Assembly: GCA_032718475.1 (NCBI GenBank)
Contig: JAUCBJ010004654.1
Location: 1 to 46,354 of the forward strand
DNA length: 46,354 nucleotides
DNA from: Nemertoderma westbladi
Lineage: Eukaryota; Xenacoelomorpha; Nemertodermatida; Nemertodermatidae
Reading direction: 5' to 3'
Made by a program: the position numbers and the translations under genes
The notes under the pieces: model-generated
Told to the model about the DNA's origin: nothing
Databases searched by the model: none
What the model saw: only the letters and a program-made list of their open reading frames with translations
Shown here: one piece after another, positions 30,980 to 40,835 of the stretch
Layout of the letters: every line of letters starts with the position of its first letter
Numbering within the stretch: position 1 is the stretch's first letter

Positions 30980-32443
30980 TATTCGAAGAGACAGTAACAA
31001 TACCTGCAATATCTTACTGTAAAGTTTGTGAATCAAATCATAAATCCGACCTTCTCACCAAAACAGTAAACTCTAAGTAAGCGAATATATTGCAGTATCG
31101 ATCTCTTATAACCGGTGAGGCAGAAAACAGTCTACGAGCAGACAAACTTCGATAAAACAAAATCCCGCGCAGCGAATCCTAAAATCAGGCTGACTCACTG
31201 ACGGACTAAGGGGCTCGTATACTTTGCCGCGGTGTGATTTATATGGTTGGGCAAAAAGGGACGCTAGCTAGGTACAGAGGCAGATATTTGGAGATGTCTA
31301 ACTAGCAAGCAAAGTGCAGTAAGGACGAAAGTTAATTTTATATATTTTGAGGTGTAAATAATTTCTAACGCGCGTGTGTTAATTCTGAACGGTCAAAAGC
31401 AGTTTTGCTCCTTCACATATATAATTACTGGGTACGGTGTGCATTTTACGAATATTCTAATTTTGTAACTTGTAGGTCCAATACTCACGAATGATAAGGT
31501 TCCTTCCCCTCTTGCGTATTTCCAGGACTCAAATTCAGGCATAAGGTCAATACTACGCCCAGAATTCGGCAATTTTAGGTACCAGGTCCCTGATACTAAG
31601 AAGAGATGTGTTAGTTTACTACTGTAGGCGTACAGTTACTAATAGCTATCCTGGCTCCTATCTAGAATTTTAGTCACCCAGGTAGTCCGGGTAACTTCCT
31701 ATCAGGGCGTTGGCGGGGACACGGTAGATGTTAGTATCCCTGATAGCCTCAATTTATTTGCGCCTAGTGTAAACTGCCCTACCGCCTGAACGGTACAATC
31801 CCAATTCAGGTGAAAACACAGCAACCCTCCTAGCCTACAAGTTCTAATGCAATGGACACTGTTGTACTACAAATAGTCGCACACACACCTGTACTTAGCA
31901 AGAGTTAGGCGTACAGTTTGCTGCACCCTACCAATTTGTATGCTTCGTACCGGTGTGCCTACGTCCTATCTGCGTACTAGTATCTGCCTGCTCTCTCCCC
32001 CCCCGTAGGAATATGAAGGTCTACTGCGGTTTTTCCTGAATCAAGACAGTACAGTCCCTAAGATGTAATTTTAGGCTTACAGCGTGTCACTACTTCTACC
32101 CTTTGATCTTTTGGTCTTATACTTAGGTAGCAAGGCGTCGAACGCTGTCTAACCTTTCAGGCGATGGGCGAATAACTCAAGATGGTATTGCGGGTTGTCT
32201 CTTGTCTACATTCCCGTGATGTTCCCGTTCATTGCTGCGGCCCGATCTCTAGCCGGCCATCCTGTTCCTAAGGTTGTTCACCGTAGTGAATCCATGGTGA
32301 AAAGAAAAGCAGATAGCGGTATTTCTGAATTTATTGCAGATAATAATACAAAATGTAATCTGAATACTAATGACAGAATAAACAAATATCAGATAAATCA
32401 GAGATACGAATATAATAATGTGTAGTAAACTAATGAACGAAAT

Positions 32444-32596
32444 CGCACCTTTATATACCGAATTTGTGCCGCAATCAATCGAGAAAATTCTCGATTGTTC
32501 TATAGGTTCTAACGGGGTTTTAAAGATAGCTATTGGTCCAGCTAATATATAACTTGCACGACATTGGTTACAATCAAATAACTACAGTCTCATTGG
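32444..32596 (-). promoter_or_regulatory. Putative Pol II promoter: TATA box plus three CCAAT boxes
   Basis: On the minus strand CGGTATATAAAGG (32460-32448) is a good TATA box. CCAAT pentamers lie upstream at 32536-32532, 32567-32563 and 32596-32592, about 31 and 29 bp apart, roughly three helical turns each. The direction fits transcription of gag-pol starting near 32425. Confidence 0.6.
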
Positions 32597-32671
32597 TACA
32601 GACAAATGCAATTAATTTGTAGCGGTTAATTTAAATGAGTTGAAATTCTGCACAAAAAATAATTCGCACTT

Positions 32672-32745
32672 ACTAGGATTCGAACTCAATACCTACTACA
32701 CATATAATTTCCAACGCTCTACCGACTGAGCTACTGAACCACTTG
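32672..32745 (-). other. tRNA-like sequence with A and B boxes
   Basis: On the minus strand TAGCTCAGTCGG (A box, D-arm with GCTC/GAGC stem) is followed about 40 nt later by AGTTCGAATCC (B box, one mismatch). The T stem is weak and no acceptor stem closes, so this is not a functional tRNA gene. It may be a tRNA pseudogene or SINE head with a Pol III promoter inside the long LTR. Confidence 0.55.
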
Positions 32746-32866
32746 ACCGATAGGTGCACAATAGATATTACAAATACAAATGAGGATTCAAAGCAATCTT
32801 TTACAAAGTTAATCCGAATAAAATAAAATTTTGAAAATCCACGGCATTTAGGGAATATAATTCTAT

Positions 32867-33076
32867 AACAACATACAACACTACCCCTCACGAGCCAATG
32901 ACGGAAAAACACACGAAGACATACTCCTAGCTAGGCACATATACGGTTGTGGTTTAGAAAATCTACGCACCGCAACCATAAAACAATTCACAAACATACC
33001 CAAACTACTAGCGACGGAAGCTAACCTAATCTATACATACAACCCCCCACTTAACATAGCTAGACCAGCAATCTAA
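32867..33076 (+). CDS. Penelope-like element, GIY-YIG C-terminal part (after insert)
   Basis: Starting at the duplicated AACAAC, 69 codons run to TAA at 33074-33076 and continue the GIY-YIG domain left off at 16849 in the same phase. They include GKTHEDILLARHIYGCG, then ATEANLIYTYNPPLN, carrying the Glu and Asn expected late in this nuclease fold. It was not found as an ORF in its own right because it has no start codon. Its exact fit to the interrupted part proves that the BEL element inserted into this gene. Confidence 0.88.
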   Translation, partial: NNIQHYPSRANDGKTHEDILLARHIYGCGLENLRTATIKQFTNIPKLLATEANLIYTYNPPLNIARPAI

Positions 33077-33660
33077 ACCCAAGGTTTTATATAATACACC
33101 CTATATTCTATATCTTACACAACTACAGTGCCCTTATAGCGAATTTCCGGTCTCTATGTGTTTTTCCCCTACCTTCCTTTTTGTTTTTTGTCTTGGTTTT
33201 TCTGTTTCTTGTGTTTTCTTACTCTGTAAAAATTACAGCTATCATTATGTTGCATTCTACCTAACCACGCGCTTTAAGTAGATACCTCATAATCCTATGT
33301 AACCTACCTAATCCAATTATACCATTCAGTATGTAGACACATGATCACTCCTGGGATTTCCCTATCAACTTTTCCCAACCTTATAACCCAACCTGCAACC
33401 CTATATTTGTACTTTAGATTGACAGCTTATAACTAACTCGGTGTATTTTCCCTATCACAATTACCTTACGTTATACAGTACATACATACACGTTAACCTT
33501 TCTGGGATTCACCTCTCAGGTATTCCCCTTTAAAACTTATATATATATATATATATATAGACCCCCACCTTTTCCTGTTAGTTGCCAGTACATAGTCTGA
33601 TGCAGACCGGTAGGTCGAAAACGTTTACTATTGTATCTTTATCTAATATAATATAACCAG
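33077..33660 (+). other. Penelope-like element 3' non-coding region
   Basis: This is AT-rich and has a (TA)n run at about 33538-33559. A hammerhead-like hairpin is listed separately. No coding region. Confidence 0.6.
33590..33635 (+). ncRNA. Hammerhead-ribozyme-like core at Penelope 3' end
   Basis: CTGATGCAGACC-GGTA-GGTCGAAAACG contains the CUGAUG and GAAA core strands around a four-base-pair stem (GACC/GGTC). Outer ATAGT/ACTAT could close a further stem. One extra C lies between CUGAUG and A, and stem III is too short to judge, so activity is doubtful. Hammerhead ribozymes are known from the terminal repeats of Penelope-like elements. Confidence 0.45.
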
Positions 33661-33706
33661 CTAAAGACCCTCATTACTTTATTATTTATTTTTTCTATCA
33701 TCTTTA
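33661..33706 (-). repeat. Right 46-bp terminal inverted repeat of Penelope-like element
   Basis: Exact reverse complement of 13891-13936; marks the right end of the element. Confidence 0.9.
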
Positions 33707-33814
33707 CACTATGCTGCCGCTGGTGAATGACTACCACTTCATCCGTTCGTTGCAATGTTCTTATTAGCGTTAGCTTAGTAATACAGTCGATTATCAGTCA
33801 GAATGTAGTAAGTC

Positions 33815-33927
33815 CGGTACTGGCTCTGTACCGGTACTGGCTCTGTACCGGTACTGGCTCTGTACCGGTACTGGCTCTGTACCGGTACTGGCTCTGTACC
33901 GGTACTGGTTCTGTACCGGTACTGGCT
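33815..33927. repeat. 17-bp minisatellite, about 6 copies
   Basis: The unit GGCTCTGTACCGGTACT repeats head to tail. The core GTACCGGTAC is itself a palindrome. Intronic. Confidence 0.9.
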
Positions 33928-34137
33928 GTACGGAGTTAGTAGATCTTATACAGGTAAATGCAGGTAAATTGACTCTAAAGTAGCCGCTAATGAACCACTA
34001 AATCCACTTATTATAGCGGGATGATAGCAGGATGGGATCCCGCTATTACTTTGTTTTTGGGTATGCCACCCATCCAGTGGTGGTGGTTTTTCGTCTTTAT
34101 ATTTAATTAATTAGTTACATTATGTGTTATGCTGCAG
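33928..34137. other. Intron end with duplicated exon-flanking sequence
   Basis: From about 34062 the DNA matches the intron before EGF exon 3 (GCCACCCATCCAG, TGGTGGTTTTTCGTCTT, TTATGCTGCAG), with an internal deletion of about 60 bp relative to it. Confidence 0.6.
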
Positions 34138-34257
34138 ATATCGATGAATGTACCAATACTCATAACTGCCACATTGATGCCAGCTGCACAAATACAGTTG
34201 GTTCATTCACATGTGAATGCAATAACGGCTATTCTGGTAATGGTGAATCATGCATTG
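34138..34257 (+). CDS. cbEGF exon 2 of the EGF-repeat host gene
   Basis: This 120-nt exon lies between CTGCAG and GTAAGT, phase 1-1. It encodes one EGF module with six cysteines (IDECTNTHNC at the start, one residue shorter than the other two, and GNGESC at the end). The Ca2+-binding and hydroxylation motifs are present. It can splice directly between the other two. It lies 29 kb from exon 1 because of the transposons in the intron. Confidence 0.88.
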
Positions 34258-34984
34258 GTAAGTTATGTTAGCATTTTTTAGTTTAGTTTTAGTATTTTAT
34301 ATTGAATAATAATGCTAACGGCGGTTGCAAAATCCAATTAATATTTTTCCACTTCTGAACAAAACCATTTACATTACGGGTGAAAACACAGAAAAGTTGC
34401 CAAATTGGAGACATTTTTAGGAAAATATAAAGTTTCCCAAAACCTAACAAACCATATATATTCTAAAAGCTCAGAGTCTGTAGAATTTAGTGTAAGTATT
34501 GTCTCGAGCTTAAATATTATGTTGTATAATAATATAGGGCTTGAAAGAGTCGTCCTCCTGCCTGTAACTTTCTGTCCATTGCCTGTAACCATGATTTAAA
34601 TAAAGTACAGTTCCATGTAGGACATGTCATTGCCTGTTACCATCTTCTTACATATAATCTATCCTGATACCATATTTTTAATTAATGTGGTGGTGGAGCG
34701 GTGGGTTTTTCTCTATTTTTAAAACATCAAATCAAAAGTTTATTCACTTATTCACTAATATTAGAAAATAATTATCACTTAAAATATTCACTACCGGTAA
34801 TATTATATTTATTTAATACTTTAACAGTCCTTTCTATGCGTTGCCATATAATCAGTATTAAAATATTCACTAAAATTATATTTCCATAGTTCTTTCTTTG
34901 CATTGCCGTAATATAATCAGTATAATTCAGTATAATCAGTATATAATCAAGCTCAAAGGTACTACGTTATTATTCTAAGATAAA
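34258..34984. other. Intron, no gene seen
   Basis: This begins with the duplicated intron start. A stretch at 34378-34402 (GGTGAAAACACAGAAA.GTTGCC) is inverted at about 39530-39556, so a repeat or an inverted duplication is present. Otherwise it is AT-rich. Confidence 0.5.
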
Positions 34985-34988
34985 CCCT

Positions 34989-35495
34989 TTAAATACACAG
35001 GCCTCTATTTCTTTCCGTTCGCCATGCGCTGTACATCGAATACCACCACATTCTAACAAGATTACCTTTCATGATGATTTCAGGTTTGGTACTGCAAAAT
35101 ATAATATCATGGCATTTTCCAATGCCTGGAACTTCACGAGGTGGCGACTCTAACAGTCCACATTGTATTTCACTAACTTCAATGTGTGAAGAATATGTTA
35201 CTATCTTTGTGACCACACATTCACGAAGTTTAGAAATAATTGTCTGGAAGTCTGGTGTAGGTGACAATGGATCAGCTCCTATGATGGCATCCAATGTCCG
35301 CTTTGTATTAACCAACACCATCGGCTGGCCCCTTGCCATGGCCAGCCTCAGTGAATATCCATAGCAGATCAATTCCAGAAACCTGTGTAAAATTCTGGAA
35401 TAGATTAACTCATGTCGGTTGCGGTATTGTGCCATTGGTGAATCAGTAACTAAAATAATGTTACTAACTTTGAAACCACTATACCTTCCTACCAT
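34989..35495 (-). pseudogene. Remnant of a transposon-type protein (weak)
   Basis: This 168-residue frame contains NIILVTDSPMAQYRNRHEL, resembling an SDGPxxQYRN motif I associate with an uncharacterised repeat-family protein of invertebrates. A segment matching the following conserved region in a degraded form comes after it (TLDAIIGADPLSP). No catalytic residues can be assigned. The upstream stretch 35543-35820 has two short overlapping frames that I cannot relate to it. Confidence 0.35.
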
Positions 35496-35858
35496 ACAAT
35501 AATTTAAAAAGGAAGATTATGATAAATGGAATACGATTCAGATCATGGTTGGAGTATATTTTTTCGATTAATACTGTCCAAATATAATGCATAATGAAGG
35601 CTCGAGTTACAATAATTGGGATAATCTAGGATAATCTGGGATAACTTGGGACAATCAGAGTACCGGTAGTGCTCTTTACTAGCGGCCGGTAGGTTACATA
35701 GCCAACAGATACACGAGTCTGTTGGATGCAAACATTCAGTATTTTTGCACAACTTATGGTGGTAACCATTTGACGATAATTGAGCAGCCACGCGTCAGTT
35801 AAATTTAAATAAAAAAACACCAGTTAAATTGGAGATATTAATTCCCCCCTCTCTGGGA

Positions 35859-38465
35859 TTATCTACCGCATTTAGGATTTCTGTCGATGAGGCATATTTG
35901 CTGACACTGCACGCACCAGAGCTTCCAATAGAAGGCCCTGGTGCGGTGAATGTGGTCTAGATTTGGGATCTCCTCATCATTGACTAAGGTGATGCATCCA
36001 TATGTTACCGCAGGATAAATTATAGACTTCCAAAGATGCAGTGCTGAAACCATAGAAAGTTTACTAAGATCGAGTTTTGTTGCAAGTCGCATGGATGATG
36101 CCACACCTTTCTTATACAGATGTTCAATATGACCCATAGAGACATTTTAAGTAGACATAATTACACCTAGATAGTTGAAGGAGTTTACAAACTCTAGCTT
36201 CTTCCCATCATACAGTAGAACGTCACTATGTGCTAGTCGGCCACCACGCTGGAATTTGATAACTTTCGTTTTTGTAATGTTAACTTTTAGGTCGTTCTCT
36301 TTACAGTAAGCTAGAAGGTCATTTAAGGCCACTTGGACTTCTGTGATTGATTTGCCGCTAATTATTAGGTCGTCAGCATACATTATTGCAAGGCATCCAC
36401 TGACCATAATAATGGCTGGTAGATCAGCTACAAAAAGGTTAAATAGTAAAGGCGACAACTTGTCGCCTTGTATTACACCTATTGTTTGCGGTATTGGCTC
36501 AAATATATAGAGACCCAAACAAATGCAAATGAAATTAACCGCCAGAATTGCCTACACACTAGCGAGGAATTTCTTGCTCACCCCAAAACGTGATAGCTTC
36601 AGGCAGAACTTGATTCTGTTGATGGAATCAAAGGCTTTCTGGAAGTCAACGAAAATGCAGTATGTTCCCTTTAGGGCGCTGGGTGGCATTGCATATTCGG
36701 TCGTGTATCTCTTTAACTGCCGTTATGGTAGAGCAGTATTTACGGAAACCGTATTGTTCTAGGGGTAGAATGTTATGTGCTTCAGCCCAGAGTCTCTTTC
36801 CCAAGATCGATGTGTAAGTTTTCAGTAGAGAGCACAGCAGTGCTATTCCACAGTAGCAGTCTGGTGCTGACCGGCTACCCTTTCCCTGATATAGAGGAAG
36901 AAGGTATGCCATTAGCCAGATGGTTGGGCATGCTCCTGGTGAAAAGCATAGTGTGAATAAAGCTAATAAATAGGGTAGCAGGTATATAAGCCCTGTTTTT
37001 AAAACCTCATTAGTAATTCCATCAGCACTTGGCGCTTTATAGGATTTGTTTGATTTCACTGCTTCAGTGATTTCCTCCGTGTCTATTGGTTTATCCAGTG
37101 ATTCACATGGGTTATCGGGAATATCTGGCATCTCTGTAGGTCTATCGTTGTCCTTGTCTGATGATAACAGTTTCGTAAAATGCTGAGACCATGCTTCCTC
37201 GGGCACATGTTGAGCTACTGGTTTGGTATTATTCTTACCTGAGTTCTTTGGGATATTCCAAAATTTTGATTTATCAGTCTCACATTCGTAAATGAGCTGC
37301 TGCTCTTTATTTGACTCAAAGATTTTCTTTTTGTTGGTAATTAGCTGCTTGTAATTCTTCTGTGTATATCTGTATATATCACGACTCTGATAACTTCTAA
37401 CAAACTATCTTTTGTTCACGGAATGCTCTGACAATTGTTTATGCGATTTGTAGCAGCTGCTATCAAACTATGGTATAGAGGTTCGACTTTGGCTGCTTGT
37501 TGCAGAACTTTCAATGGCTGATGTTATATAAGTATACGCCAAGTCCACACCAACTGAAAGGTTCTCCTCAAAGTCACTCATATTGAGCATTTCTCCTAGT
37601 TTCTCCACGTCAATTCTGCGTATTGGTTTCGTCCTCTGCTTCCTATGGTTTAATCCATCGATATGGAGTAAACGAGTTAATACTTGTTGGTGCTTAGTGT
37701 TTATGTTGTCTGCAATGCAACACATTGATTGATACATATATTTGTGAGCTTAGTATCGTAGAATACCAAGTCTACTGTGCTACTCCCATTCCAGCAGAAA
37801 TAGGTTGGGGTGGATGGATTATTGAGACAGCTTAGGCCCGCTCCAAGGAGGCCGCTGTAGAGTAAGTCACCATGTGTGATATTATTGTCTAACCGACAGT
37901 TAAAGTCGCCAGCAAGGTATATTGGGTTCGTCGTTTTAGCCCGCACCACATTGATCGTCTGGTTCAGTTCTAATAGAATATCAGTATCCTCGGTTTCTGG
38001 ATTAAAACATCCAGCAATGATTACCACAGAGTTTGTATCGATTGAGTGAGTACGTTATCGCTTTTGTATAGCTCCATTTGGGTTGTCTGCAGCCTCGTAT
38101 TTATTGCCACTGTAATCCCGCCATATGGTCACCCTAGAATGCCCTTCACACACTCCACATTGTGGCATTTAAACCCTGTTATGTCTGGATCTTTCTCCAT
38201 GGTCTCTGTCAATACTAGGACATCCGTAGATTCGAAGGTAGAGTCCATAGTTGTGTTTATGGTGGATGATAAATAAACCTTCCACATTCCAAGGTATTAT
38301 GTTTAGCTCGTTTGCATTACTGTTAGAGCCAGAATGTATAATGTTTTTAGAAAATGGGAGTTCGTCGAGTAGTACATGGTTCAGTTGAGATTGGAGTCGA
38401 CAACAGTGCTTCTGATGCCTCTCAAGCTTCAATGATATCGGCAAGGCTTTGCACAACCAGGGCAT
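35859..38465 (-). pseudogene. Decayed LINE: AP endonuclease plus reverse transcriptase
   Basis: On the minus strand from 38465, an AP-endonuclease-like region starts with NELNIIPWNVEGL. After frameshifts it continues with AGDFNCRLD (near 37900) and STVDLVFYD (near 37780). A linker (37737-37468) follows, then the RT: KAPSADGITNEVLKT (near 37050), EQYGFRKYCST (near 36750), a frame change to VDFQKAFDSIN (motif A, near 36630), IGVIQGDKLSPLLFNLF (B, near 36470) and MYADDLIISG (C, near 36380). The thumb region ends at 35859. At least four frameshifts or stops make it dead. EN plus RT without RNase H fits an APE-type non-LTR retrotransposon; the clade is not assigned. No poly-A tail or target duplication was located. 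Confidence 0.85.
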
Positions 38466-38497
38466 ATCATAACAGTCCTCTCAGCTTTATGTTTAAT

Positions 38498-38792
38498 ATC
38501 ACCGGCCGTAAACAGCGATTGGGTCCGAGTAAACAGCGACTGGGTCCGAGTAAACAGCGACTGGGTCTGAGTAAGCAGTGACTGGATCAGCTGGAGTGGA
38601 GTAAACATCGACTGGGTCCGCTGGAGTGGAGATAACATCGACTGGGTCCGAGTAAACAGCGACTGGATCAGGTGGAGCGGAGATAACATCGACTGGGTAT
38701 GAGTAAACAGCGACTGGATCAGCTGGAGTAGAGTAAACATCGACTGGGTCCGCTGGAGCGGAGATAACATCGACTGGGTCCGAGTAAACAGT
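38498..38792. repeat. 21-bp minisatellite with 30-bp variants
   Basis: Units such as AGTAAACAGCGACTGGGTCCG alternate with longer units containing GCTGGAGTGGAGATAACATCG. This produces the long Gln/Ser/Leu-rich shadow frames on both strands. It lies next to the 5' side of the decayed LINE. Confidence 0.88.
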
Positions 38793-39737
38793 AGTAATAG
38801 TAATATAGAATAGTAGAATAGTAATTTTTCTGTGAGTAGAATAACATCAATAATAAACATCGGATCGTTGTGAGTGATTGAGAGTTTATTGGATTGAGTT
38901 TTTGATCGTCAGATCGAGTTTGCAATTTCACCTCCATATCACCGTGAGGCTCGGGGTTGTCTGGGTATGAGTTGTAGATTTTCTCTGTCTGACGAGCTGA
39001 GGAAGTGTCACCCAATAGTTGCTCCTTCTGGCCAGCAGTTTGGTTCGAAAACTTTGAGTGACGCTTCTTCGGAAGGACACATGATGTGGAAGTTTGCAAA
39101 TTGTATAAAAAGGATGGTTGAGCTATCGTATTGAGGCCGATCTAACTTGAAAACGTGATCAAATTGTATATATTCTTCCCTTGTAGATGAGCTTTAACAT
39201 TCTCGATGGTCGTGTCGGGTTTCAAACAACCAACACGGATATGGTACCGCGCGCGGGGCCCCTCTTGCTACAGCTTATAGTCCATCTGCTGATCCCGATT
39301 CAGTTACTATGACAACAGATCTTCGAGTAGATGGTCTAGTAGAAGAATGGTCGGTGTGTACTACCAAAGGGACTGGTTCCTGCGATACTTTTGTTGGTTT
39401 CCCATTTCGGCTGCGAGTTATGGTTGACCGCCCGTTCTGGTGATTAGTATGGATGGGAGACGGTTATTTTATGAAATTTCGATTAGTAGAAGTGGAAAAT
39501 TATGCATTGTCTAACATTTATGGAGCTTTTTGGCAACGTTTCTGTGTTTTCACCCTACCACATTAATAACACAATGGCACATCCCGCTATTATTTTGCTA
39601 CTCACTTGTTAGGAATGCCACCCATCCAGTCTATTTCCCATCATGCTTGTTTTGTTCATCTATAGACATGCCTTTGTACGTGGTGGTTTTTCGTCTTCAT
39701 ATTTAATTAATTAGTTACATTATGTGTTATGCTGCAG
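38793..39737. other. Unassigned DNA then duplicated intron end before exon 3
   Basis: A minus-strand frame (about 39099-38870) could be part of a LINE first ORF, but nothing in it is recognisable. From about 39610 the sequence matches the intron end before the other two EGF exons (CATCATGCTTGT, CTATAGACAT.CCTTT, GTGGTGG). Confidence 0.5.
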
Positions 39738-39860
39738 ATATTGATGAATGTATTATCAAAACTGATAACTGCCACATTGATGCCAGCTGCACAAATACAG
39801 TTGGTTCATTCACATGTGCCTGCAATAACGGCTATTCTGGTGATGGTGAAGCATGCACTG
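39738..39860 (+). CDS. cbEGF exon 3 of the EGF-repeat host gene
   Basis: This 123-nt exon lies between CTGCAG and GTAAGT, phase 1-1. It encodes one six-cysteine cbEGF module (IDECIIKTDNC ... GDGEAC) with the Ca2+-binding and hydroxylation consensus. It is about 92% identical to exon 1 at the nucleotide level. No further exon was found to the right. Confidence 0.88.
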
Positions 39861-39989
39861 GTAAGTTATGTTAGCATACAGTATTTTATATTGAATAATT
39901 ATATACGGTAACGGCCATTACAAAATCCAATTAACCGAGAGCCCATAAAGTAGTACTACCTTGGCCGGCTCAACAATACTTAGACCTAA

Positions 39990-40215
39990 CTGATAACTTA
40001 TCGGTTAGGTATGTGACACCCTATGGGTATCATTGGCGCCAGACTATCTCGGTGAAACCTACTAATTATGGTAATTAGACTCTAATAGTCAGGTGTTACC
40101 AATTAATTAGTACAATTAAACCCTATTTTGACTCATCATTAGGGTTTCTTTAATTGATTATTCTAATTAAATAGATAGATTGGCGCCTTGGCACCCAAAT
40201 GGGGGTGTCAGCGAG
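39990..40215. repeat. Cluster of short hairpins
   Basis: Several inverted repeats follow one another: CCTAACTGATAA-CT-TATCGGTTAGG (about 39991-40014), ACCCTATGGGT, AAACCCTA...TAGGGTTT (about 40118-40148) and GGCACCC...GGGTGTC (about 40189-40210), plus a GGCGCC pair at about 40036 and 40183. It has the look of the end of a structured repeat, and the adjacent 32-bp array may be part of it. Confidence 0.55.
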
Positions 40216-40303
40216 GTCTTTCCTAATTATACTTATATTTGAACTATTAAATTATTTATTTGTATTGTACAGTGGCTCATTGCGGCCACTTTGATTTGTA
40301 TAC

Positions 40304-40835
40304 TTTTTAAAAAGTTGGTAATTCAAGTTAATTCACTTTCAAAAAGTAGGTAATTCAAGTTAATTCATTTTCAAAAAGTAGGTAATGCAAAGTTAATTCA
40401 TTCAAAAAGTATGTAATTCAAGTTAATTCATTTTCAAAAAGTAGGTAATGCAAAGTTAATTCATTTTCAAAAAGTATGTAATTCAAGTTAATTAATTTCC
40501 ACAAAGTAGGTAATGCAAAGTTAATTCATTTTCAAAAAGTAGGTAATTCAAGTTAATTAATTTCCACAAAGTAGGTAATGCAAAGTTAATTCATTTTCAA
40601 AAAGTAGGTAATTCAAGTTAATTAATTTCCACAAAGTAGGTAATGCAAAGTGAATTCATTTTCAAAAAGTATGTAATTCAAGTTAATTCATTTTCAAAAA
40701 GTAGGTAATCCAAGTTAATTCATTTTCAAAAAGTAGGTAATTCAAGTTAATTCATTTCCAAAAAGTAGGTAATGCAAAGTGAATTCATTTTCAATTTTCA
40801 AAAAGTTGGTAAATCTAAGTTAATTAATATTTTCA
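40304..40835. repeat. ~32-bp tandem array, about 16 copies
   Basis: The unit TTTTCAAAAAGTAGGTAATK.AAGTTAATTCA repeats throughout, with two alternating variants (TAATTCAAGTTAAT and TAATGCAAAGTTAAT). AT-rich, intronic, no coding. Confidence 0.9.

Larger units (their letters stand above)
16850..32867 (-). mobile_element. BEL/Pao LTR retroelement with extra ORF3, ~16 kb
   Basis: A BEL/Pao element (Belpaoviridae-type) lies antisense to the host gene. Order along its sense strand: 5' LTR (32867-30980), leader, gag (30094-26810), pol (from about 26815 to 21268), ORF3 (20607-18663), AT-rich 3' region, 3' LTR (17802-16850). AACAAC lies on both sides (16844-16849 and 32867-32872), giving a 5-6 bp target duplication inside the Penelope coding region; BEL elements usually duplicate about 5 bp. 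With a 5-bp duplication the ends are TAT...ATA rather than TG...CA. At about 16 kb it is long for the group. The 953-bp shared LTR part has only two substitutions, implying a recent insertion. Confidence 0.9.
30980..32867 (-). repeat. 5' LTR (long form, ~1.89 kb) of the BEL/Pao element
   Basis: The part 30980-31932 equals the 3' LTR apart from two substitutions. The part 31933-32867 has no counterpart at the 3' end but lies inside the target duplication, so it belongs to the inserted unit. It carries the promoter-like features listed separately. No coding region is supported in it. Confidence 0.75.
13891..33706 (+). mobile_element. Penelope-like element, split by a BEL/Pao insertion
   Basis: A 46-bp sequence at 13891-13936 is repeated as an exact reverse complement at 33661-33706. 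Between them lies a Penelope RT plus GIY-YIG coding region on the + strand, interrupted at 16849/16850 and resumed at 32867. Subtracting the insert gives an element of about 3.8 kb, a usual size for this group. Terminal inverted and tandem repeats are a known feature of Penelope-like elements. A partial copy precedes it (11494-12170). Confidence 0.85.

Noticed and set aside
32672-32745. Functional tRNA gene
   Set aside because: A and B boxes are good, but the acceptor stem does not pair and the T stem has mismatches.
33727-33939. 70-residue frame with LCTGTGSVPVLALYRYW repeats
   Set aside because: Translation of the 17-bp minisatellite; no conserved start or family.
38429-38860. 143-residue Gln/Ser/Thr-rich minus-strand protein
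   Set aside because: Produced entirely by the 21-bp minisatellite.
39400-39460. 5S rRNA-like segment (ATTAGTATGGATGGGAGAC)
   Set aside because: Only the C-box-like word resembles 5S rRNA; the flanking sequence does not, so it may be chance or a decayed SINE.
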